Source of the DNA: Gemmatimonadota bacterium
Lineage (GTDB): Bacteria; Gemmatimonadota; Gemmatimonadetes; Longimicrobiales; Gaopeijiaceae
Assembly (NCBI GenBank): GCA_018678395.1
Contig: JAHHMJ010000689.1
Coordinates: forward strand, 1-7,923
Direction: 5' to 3'
DNA length: 7,923 bases
Positions within the stretch are counted from its first letter, which is position 1. Each line of letters opens with the position of its first letter. This document shows positions 1-4,551 of the stretch, piece after piece. Below the pieces are notes generated by a model. The model ran no database searches. It had not been told where the DNA came from and was given only the letters and a program-made list of their open reading frames with translations. The position numbers were made by a program, and so were the translations under genes.

Positions 1-1151
1 AAGTTCATCGAGCCCATGGTAAGCACCGAGCGCCCACCGAGCCGTGCCAGGAAGCTCAGGGCACCGCCCTCGATGAATTGCTCGATGCGCAGCGGCGCTT
101 CGAGGGGTGTGTTGCGGTCGTAGCGGCGAGAGTCGTGATAGTGCTTCTCACCGAGCGCCGAATGCAGTCCCGGCACCACCCGCACGCTGAAGCCGTCGAA
201 CTGGTAGTCCTCGCCGCCGTGCACGGCGTAGAGCTGATCATCCGGAATCCCGTACGCTCGCAGGATCATGATCACCGTCTCCGTACCGATGACCTTCGCG
301 CCGGTCTTGCGCGCGATGTAGGGCACGTCGCCGAGGTGATCGAAGTGCCCGTGCTGAATCAGGATGAAGTCGGCCTCGGGAATGAGCTCGTCGATCAGCG
401 CCGTGTCCGCCCAGGCGATATCCGTGCGCGTGAGACCGGGCCGATCGTCGTCCGGGTGTGGCGGGGCGCCGTACGCCACCCGCGAGGGCCACGGATCGAC
501 GAGCACCACGGTCTCGCCGTCCGTCATGCGCCATCCCGCGGCGCCGAAGTAGGTCATCTCCAGGGGCGAGGTGCCCTCGGCCGATCGCAGCGGCTCACCC
601 GGTGCCACCTCGACGACCAGCTCGATCTCGACCGACTGGCCGCGCGGCAGCGTCGCCATCCCGACGGCTGCGCGGGCGTGGCGGCCCCGATCGCCGAACA
701 CCTCGACGATCAGGTCGCTGAAGCCGTTCACGACCGCGGGCTGCTCGACGAAGTCGGGATCCGAGTTCACCATCCCGAGGACCTTCACGACCCGGACGAC
801 GCGCGACAGGTCGCCCAGCATGTCCTTGAGGACCGCGAGCTGGTTGATCGCCGTCAGCCGGGCCGCCTCATACCCTTCCTCGATCGTGAGGTCGGTCCCC
901 AGCTTGCCGCTGATCTCGGTACCGTCCGCCCGCCGCGGCCCCTTGCCGGCCAGAAAGATCAGGTTGCCGGTCTGCACGCCGTTGACGTAGTTCGCCACCG
1001 GGTTCGCGGGGGGTGGCAGCTCGATACCAAGGGCGGCGAGGCGTGCCTCGGGGGTATCCTCGGGAATCTGGGCCGCTGCCGGGTCGAGCGACACGAGCGT
1101 CGCAACGGCGAGCATCGTCGTCGCGGCGGTGAACAGGCGGGTAGAGATCAT
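1..1151 (-). CDS. Exported RidA-like / metallo-beta-lactamase-fold fusion hydrolase (3' end beyond window)
   Basis: I translated 383 codons from the ATG at 1151 leftwards; the frame stays open to the edge, so the C-terminus is missing. Residues 1-27 form a Sec signal peptide (MISTR n-region, hydrophobic core, AAA before Gln28). Residues about 31-183 are a RidA/YjgF/UK114-like domain: GIELPPPANPVANYV, GNLIFLAGKGP, then HARAAVGMATLP, where Arg160 aligns with the substrate-carboxylate Arg105 of E. coli RidA. Residues about 196 onward are a metallo-beta-lactamase fold: LVDPW strand, metal motif HGHFDH (267-272), then GLHSA with His330 as a further ligand, resembling the UlaG-like branch. Where many relatives have a GD metal-bridging Asp, the last visible segment reads MGSMN (379-383). 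RidA proteins deaminate reactive enamines/imines and are normally cytosolic; MBL-fold enzymes cleave lactones, phosphoesters or amides. The substrate here is unknown. The start has a GGAGAG Shine-Dalgarno 8 nt upstream and overlaps the upstream gene's stop (ATGA), indicating coupled translation. Domain calls are firm; the function is not. Confidence 0.9.
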   Translation of the reverse strand, partial: MISTRLFTAATTMLAVATLVSLDPAAAQIPEDTPEARLAALGIELPPPANPVANYVNGVQTGNLIFLAGKGPRRADGTEISGKLGTDLTIEEGYEAARLTAINQLAVLKDMLGDLSRVVRVVKVLGMVNSDPDFVEQPAVVNGFSDLIVEVFGDRGRHARAAVGMATLPRGQSVEIELVVEVAPGEPLRSAEGTSPLEMTYFGAAGWRMTDGETVVLVDPWPSRVAYGAPPHPDDDRPGLTRTDIAWADTALIDELIPEADFILIQHGHFDHLGDVPYIARKTGAKVIGTETVIMILRAYGIPDDQLYAVHGGEDYQFDGFSVRVVPGLHSALGEKHYHDSRRYDRNTPLEAPLRIEQFIEGGALSFLARLGGRSVLTMGSMN

Positions 1152-1696
1152 CGGTGGTTCTCTCCGATCGGGATGGTCCAGCGGAACTCCAGTTCCGCTT
1201 CGACGACTGCGGTGGGTGGCAACACGGCGGGGACCCATGTGCGCGTCCCGACGAGAGCCCCCACCAGGGCACCAGCGCCTGCGCCGACCACGGGGAGCCA
1301 GATGAGCGCCGCCGTCTCCGTGGTGCCGGTGACCGTTTCGCACAGACCCGCGATGTCCTCCTCGCAGTCGGTGCCCGAGACCACCAACAGGGCCAGCGCG
1401 AGACCCGCCCCCCCTCCGATCAGCGCCCCGGACTTCCAGCGATTCCCTCGGCGCTCGATCTCGACGCTCGAGACCTCGGCGTCCCGGAACGTGCGCAGTG
1501 CGCCGTCGTCGCCGACCACCGCCCATGCTCCCATCGACGAGGGTGCGAGGGTGCCGGTCAGCGGTTGGGCGTCGCCCTGCAGGAACACCCGGACGGTACT
1601 CCCCACCGGGGCCGCCCCCATCTGCGCCGTGAGCGAAACGGGCGCCAGCAGCAGGGCACCGACGATCCACGACAGCGTGCCGCGAGGTCCGAGCAT
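1148..1696 (-). CDS. Small exported protein with barrel-like region and two glycine-zipper hydrophobic segments
   Basis: This is a 182-aa hypothetical protein. I chose the ATG at 1696 because an AGGAGG Shine-Dalgarno lies 7 nt upstream and a signal peptide follows directly (MLGPRGTLSWIVGALLLAPV, ending LTAQ near residue 25). The adjacent ATG at 1699 (4-nt spacing) is a near-equal alternative; the frame is also open to 1831 but those residues look like non-coding DNA. Residues about 30-82 look like a small beta-rich SH3/Sm-type barrel (STVRVFLQGDAQPLTGTL, then AVVGDDGALRTF and VSSVEIERRG). Residues 89-108 and 129-150 are Gly/Ala-rich hydrophobic stretches that could be a transmembrane hairpin or glycine zippers. 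The loop between them carries two cysteines (Cys111, Cys119), which could form a disulfide. Similar barrel plus glycine-zipper proteins are common in Gemmatimonadota and Acidobacteria with no defined role. Its stop overlaps the start of the RidA-MBL gene, so the two are probably made together. No function is assigned. Confidence 0.8.
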   Translation of the reverse strand: MLGPRGTLSWIVGALLLAPVSLTAQMGAAPVGSTVRVFLQGDAQPLTGTLAPSSMGAWAVVGDDGALRTFRDAEVSSVEIERRGNRWKSGALIGGGAGLALALLVVSGTDCEEDIAGLCETVTGTTETAALIWLPVVGAGAGALVGALVGTRTWVPAVLPPTAVVEAELEFRWTIPIGENHR

Positions 1697-1703
1697 CATC
1701 GTG

Positions 1704-1709
1704 CCTCCT
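1704..1709 (-). promoter_or_regulatory. Shine-Dalgarno AGGAGG for the small exported protein
   Basis: On the minus strand a perfect AGGAGG is followed by CACG and then two consecutive ATG codons (1699 and 1696). It rejects the longer reading frame beginning at 1831 and sets the start just before the signal peptide. It is the strongest ribosome-binding site in the window. Confidence 0.8.
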
Positions 1710-1744
1710 GAGGTGGTGTGGACGCCCCGCCCGACGCCCACCAA

Positions 1745-1768
1745 TGCCGTGACGCATGGCGTGCGGCA
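1745..1768. repeat. Imperfect inverted repeat, possible operator
   Basis: The outer arms are TGCCG (1745-1749) and CGGCA (1764-1768). The inner arms are ACGC (1752-1755) and GCGT (1759-1762), around an ATG centre, with an asymmetric 2/1-nt bulge between the stems. It lies about 49 bp before the leftward start at 1696 and 123 bp before the rightward start at 1892, a sensible place for a shared regulator to bind. There is no U-tract, so a terminator is unlikely. Chance occurrence in GC-rich DNA cannot be excluded. Confidence 0.35.
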
Positions 1769-1891
1769 AGGACCCCACAGTACCATGCGCGATGGATCGC
1801 CGCTCCCGTGACGGTAGTGCGGCCCCTTCATTCAACCAGCGCCAGGTAGGTTCTCCGCCGGGAGGCCCGCCCCCTGGTCGACGGACGCGAC

Positions 1892-2719
1892 GTGACTGAC
1901 CGAGACGCAGATTCGCGCATCGTGCGCGACACGCTGGAAGAGGCGGATGTCCACGAGAAGTGGGAACGGGACTTCAGGACGGCGGAGAGCGTGCGCTTCT
2001 ACGATGGCGCGCTCGCGTACATCGCATCACAGCTGGACGCCGCCGCGCGGCCGCATCTTCTCGACGCGGGTTGCGGCATCTGTGACTACTCGCTGCGCAT
2101 GGCCGGGCACGGGTTCCGGGTCACGGCCGTCGACTTCTCGCCCTCGGTCATCGAAGAAGCCCGGAAGAACCTGAAAGACCGCGAGTTCGCCGATCGGATC
2201 ACGCTGGGCCGCGAGGACCTGCTCGGGCTGACGTTCGACGACGATCGGTTCGACGCCATCCTCTGCTGGGGCGTGCTCATGCACATCCCGGACATCGAAC
2301 AGGCCACGGCCGAGTTGGCCCGAGTGCTGAAGCCCGGGGGCCGGATCGCCCTGAGCGAGGTCAACATGAGGTCGGTGGAGGCCTCCGGCATGCGGCTGTT
2401 GAAGCGCCTCTTCCGACGCACGGGTTCCGGGATGGTGCGGACGGATGCAGGGGTCGAGCACTGGGGGTCGAGCGACGCGGGTGAGTTGCTGAGCCGGGAG
2501 TGCGACATCACCTGGCTCGTCGGTCGAATGCGCGAACTCGGGTTGGTGCTGCGCGCCCGCAGGGCGGGGCAGTTCAGTGAGTCCTTCGTGCGCGTCTCGT
2601 CCGCGGCGGCGAAGCGGATGATCCACGAGTGGAATCAGCTCTGGTTCGATCGCGTGGGACTCGCCGGCCCGGCACTGGGCAACATCCTGATCTTCGAAAA
2701 GCCACATCCCGGCCCATGA
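1892..2719 (+). CDS. Class I SAM-dependent methyltransferase
   Basis: This is a 275-aa soluble protein with a Rossmann-type methyltransferase core at about residues 50-160. Visible motifs are motif I LLDAGCGICDYS (56-67, SAM-binding glycine loop), the acidic end of strand 2 at Asp81 (VTAVDFS, ribose hydroxyls), a DLLGLTF/FDAILCWGVLMHI segment (motif IV region), and LARVLKPGGRIAL (post-motif strand). The N-terminal HEKWERDFR...FYDGALAYI helix is typical of small-molecule and glycan methyltransferases of the Methyltransf_11/25 type. The C-terminal ~115 residues probably form the acceptor lid, and the acceptor cannot be told from the sequence. There is no signal peptide, so it should be cytosolic. 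The start is GTG with only a weak ribosome-binding site; an in-frame CTG at 1874 lies 8 nt after GGGAGG and would add six residues. Its TGA overlaps the ATG of the following amidohydrolase, so the two genes are very likely one transcript with coupled translation. Confidence 0.88.
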   Translation: MTDRDADSRIVRDTLEEADVHEKWERDFRTAESVRFYDGALAYIASQLDAAARPHLLDAGCGICDYSLRMAGHGFRVTAVDFSPSVIEEARKNLKDREFADRITLGREDLLGLTFDDDRFDAILCWGVLMHIPDIEQATAELARVLKPGGRIALSEVNMRSVEASGMRLLKRLFRRTGSGMVRTDAGVEHWGSSDAGELLSRECDITWLVGRMRELGLVLRARRAGQFSESFVRVSSAAAKRMIHEWNQLWFDRVGLAGPALGNILIFEKPHPGP

Positions 2720-4041
2720 ACCGTCGCCGCTTCGTCCGCAATTCCCTGATGCTGGGGGGCGCTGCCCCCTGGGCTCTGGGCCGCTGGAGTCCCGTGCAGG
2801 GGGCGCTGCTCCCTCCCACCGGCGTCGACGGCGCGCGCCTGAACGCCGAGATCCAGGAGCTGCGCCGATTCGGCGGCACCCCGGATGGCGGCACGCACCG
2901 TGTCGCCTACTCGGACGAGGATCTGGGCGGTCGGGATTGGGTGCTCGCCCGCATGCGCGACGCCGGCTTCACCACCCGGGTCGATCCGGCCGGCAATCTC
3001 GTCGGCACGCTTCCCGGTACGGATGCGGATCTGCCGGCGCTGGCCGTGGGATCGCACATCGACACCGTGCCCTACGGGGGCAGTTACGACGGGACGATCG
3101 GGGTGCTGGCCGGGGTGGAGCTCGCGCGCACGCTGCACGCCGAGAACCAGCGGCTCCGCCATCCCCTGCGGCTCTACGTGTTCCAGAACGAGGAGGGGGG
3201 CAAGACGGGGAGTCGCCTCCTCATCGGAGCGGTCGAGCCGAGCGAGCTCGACATCGTCACGGCCTCGGGATTCACCATCGGCGAGGGCATCGCGAGGCTC
3301 GGGGGTGCACCCGATCCGCTGACGGCCGCCCGTGCGTCGACGGGGCCTCTCGCGGCCTTCGTCGAGCTCCACATCGAGCAGGGTGCGACCCTCGAACGCG
3401 CGGGCGTCCCGATCGGCGTGGTCGAGGGAATCGTGGGAATCCGGCGCTGGTTCGTGACGGTGACCGGCGAGAAGAACCACGCGGGTACGACGCCCATGGA
3501 TCAGCGGCGCGATGCGCTGGTGGCCGCGTCGCGGATGGTCTCGGCCGTCGACGAGGTCGCTCTCCGGATCGAGGGTCGACAGGTCGCGACCGTCGGGCGG
3601 CTGGAGGTCGACCCGGGGGCGCCCAACGTCATTCCGGGATCGGTCCGGTTCACCCTCGAGATCCGCGATCTGTCGATGGAGGGCATCGAGGGCGTTCTGC
3701 GAGCGATTCAGGCCCGCGCCGAGCGGATCGCCACCGATCGAGGGGTCGCCGTCGACTTCGAACCCTTCTATCTGAGCGAGGCCGCGCCTGCGGCGGAGGG
3801 GCTCCGGCGCGCGATCGAGGGCGCCGCCGAGGGATTGGGACTCCGGCACATGCGGCTTCCCTCGGGAGCCGGCCACGATGCGCAGAGCATGGCCAAGCTC
3901 TGCCCCATGGGGATGATCTTCGTGCCGAGTCGCGGCGGGATCAGCCATGCGCCGGACGAATTCACCGAGGCCGATCAGATCACGGCCGGAGCGAACGCGC
4001 TGCTCGGCACAGCGTTGGAGCTGGATCGGGCTCTGGGTTGA
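2716..4041 (+). CDS. Tat-exported M20-family amidohydrolase (N-carbamoyl-L-amino acid / allantoate amidohydrolase type)
   Basis: This 441-aa protein is the usual length for AllC/HyuC-type binuclear metal hydrolases, which remove the carbamoyl/ureido group from N-carbamoyl amino acids, allantoate or ureidoglycolate, releasing CO2 and ammonia. The start is the ATG overlapping the methyltransferase stop; it opens with a twin-arginine signal, NRRRFVRNSLMLGG (residues 2-15, matching SRRxFLK), so export of the folded, metal-loaded enzyme is expected. Metal-site motifs are GSHIDTVP (His114), GGSYDG (Asp125), NEEGG (Glu159 as base, Glu160 as ligand), ELHIEQG (His219) and ISHAPDEF (His411). The lid/dimer domain has KNHAGTTPM (His255), NVIPG (Asn304) and LEIRD (Arg317); GAGHDAQ carries His387. 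After the Glu pair it reads EEGGKTGSR instead of the EEGSRF of classical HyuC/AllC, which marks a distinct subfamily. All key residues are present, so it should be active; the substrate is not determined. Neighbouring genes show no purine or hydantoin pathway. Confidence 0.92.
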   Translation: MNRRRFVRNSLMLGGAAPWALGRWSPVQGALLPPTGVDGARLNAEIQELRRFGGTPDGGTHRVAYSDEDLGGRDWVLARMRDAGFTTRVDPAGNLVGTLPGTDADLPALAVGSHIDTVPYGGSYDGTIGVLAGVELARTLHAENQRLRHPLRLYVFQNEEGGKTGSRLLIGAVEPSELDIVTASGFTIGEGIARLGGAPDPLTAARASTGPLAAFVELHIEQGATLERAGVPIGVVEGIVGIRRWFVTVTGEKNHAGTTPMDQRRDALVAASRMVSAVDEVALRIEGRQVATVGRLEVDPGAPNVIPGSVRFTLEIRDLSMEGIEGVLRAIQARAERIATDRGVAVDFEPFYLSEAAPAAEGLRRAIEGAAEGLGLRHMRLPSGAGHDAQSMAKLCPMGMIFVPSRGGISHAPDEFTEADQITAGANALLGTALELDRALG

Positions 4042-4047
4042 GCCGCG

Positions 4048-4524
4048 TCACTCGGGCGCCAGACTCCGCGTACGGAGCCGGGCCATGCGCTCGGCTACGG
4101 CGGCCGGATCGGCACCGAGGTCGAAGGAAGAGAGGCTCACCACGCGGTCGCCGAGGCGAAGTCGGAGCACGGGCGGCTTCGGAAGCGTGCGGATCTCGTC
4201 CACGTGGTCCCACGGGATTCGCTCCTCTCCTCCGAGCGTGAAGCCGGCTGCCTCCAGAAGGAGCGCGGGGGCGGCACGGAAGCCGCGCGCGACGATCCGC
4301 ACGCCCAGGGCCGCGAACACGGCGGCCATGACCCACGAGAACCACCGGACCGAAACGACCGAAAAGAGGAGCCGCTGAAGTCCGTCCATGCCCGAGACGT
4401 CACTCTCGGTGAGCAGGGTTCCGAGTACGGCCAGCACGACTCCAGTGGCGACGAAGACGGTACCCAGCACCCCTGCAGCCGTCCGATTCGGACGGTATTC
4501 GAGGACCTCTTCGCTGGTGCTCAT
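4048..4524 (-). CDS. Two-TM membrane protein with PH-like C-terminal domain (STM3941-like)
   Basis: This is a 158-aa protein. A short charged N-terminus (MSTSEEVLEYRPNR) precedes TM1 at about 16-38 and TM2 at about 60-80. A cytosolic domain follows with the pattern APALLLEAAGFTL...ERIPWDHVDEIRTL...LRLRLGDR (85-127), which resembles the bacterial PH-like fold of STM3941-family proteins. Such proteins have no established biochemical role. The start is supported by a GAGGAG purine run just upstream. The gene begins 27 bp after the metallopeptidase stop on the same strand, so it is probably the last gene of that transcript. Its stop is only 6 bp from the stop of the convergent amidohydrolase. Membrane topology is clear; the family assignment is by pattern resemblance and is moderate. 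Confidence 0.82.
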   Translation of the reverse strand: MSTSEEVLEYRPNRTAAGVLGTVFVATGVVLAVLGTLLTESDVSGMDGLQRLLFSVVSVRWFSWVMAAVFAALGVRIVARGFRAAPALLLEAAGFTLGGEERIPWDHVDEIRTLPKPPVLRLRLGDRVVSLSSFDLGADPAAVAERMARLRTRSLAPE

Positions 4525-4551
4525 GCTCTCCTCGACGGCGGCTCGCTCGAC

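Larger units (their letters stand above)
1697..1891. other. Divergent intergenic region
   Basis: This stretch separates the leftward small-protein/RidA-MBL pair from the rightward methyltransferase/amidohydrolase pair and must hold promoters for both. I see no convincing -35/-10 pair on either strand. It contains the AGGAGG site (1704-1709), an imperfect palindrome at 1745-1768, a short inverted repeat CCAT/ATGG at 1783-1795, and a GGGAGG at 1860-1865 upstream of the methyltransferase. No protein-like reading frame is evident in it. Confidence 0.7.

Noticed and set aside
78..1811. A 577-codon plus-strand open frame opposite the RidA-MBL and small-protein genes
   Set aside because: It is antisense to two genes with clear domains and a Shine-Dalgarno. 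Its translation is low-complexity Arg/His/Pro/Ser-rich with no recognisable fold.
1697..1831. N-terminal extension of the small exported protein to 1831
   Set aside because: The extension has no protein-like pattern, hides the signal peptide internally, and ignores the AGGAGG site directly before the ATGs at 1699/1696.
2635..3948. A 437-codon minus-strand open frame opposite the amidohydrolase
   Set aside because: The opposite strand encodes a complete M20 enzyme with all catalytic motifs; this frame is Arg/Asp/His-rich with no motif.
4029..4044. Rho-independent terminator between the convergent genes
   Set aside because: A 5-bp stem without a T-tract on either strand is too weak to call.
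2937..4241. A 434-codon plus-strand frame overlapping the amidohydrolase and the PH-like gene
   Set aside because: It is an Arg/Gly-rich alternative-frame translation inside a real gene and crosses a convergent gene.
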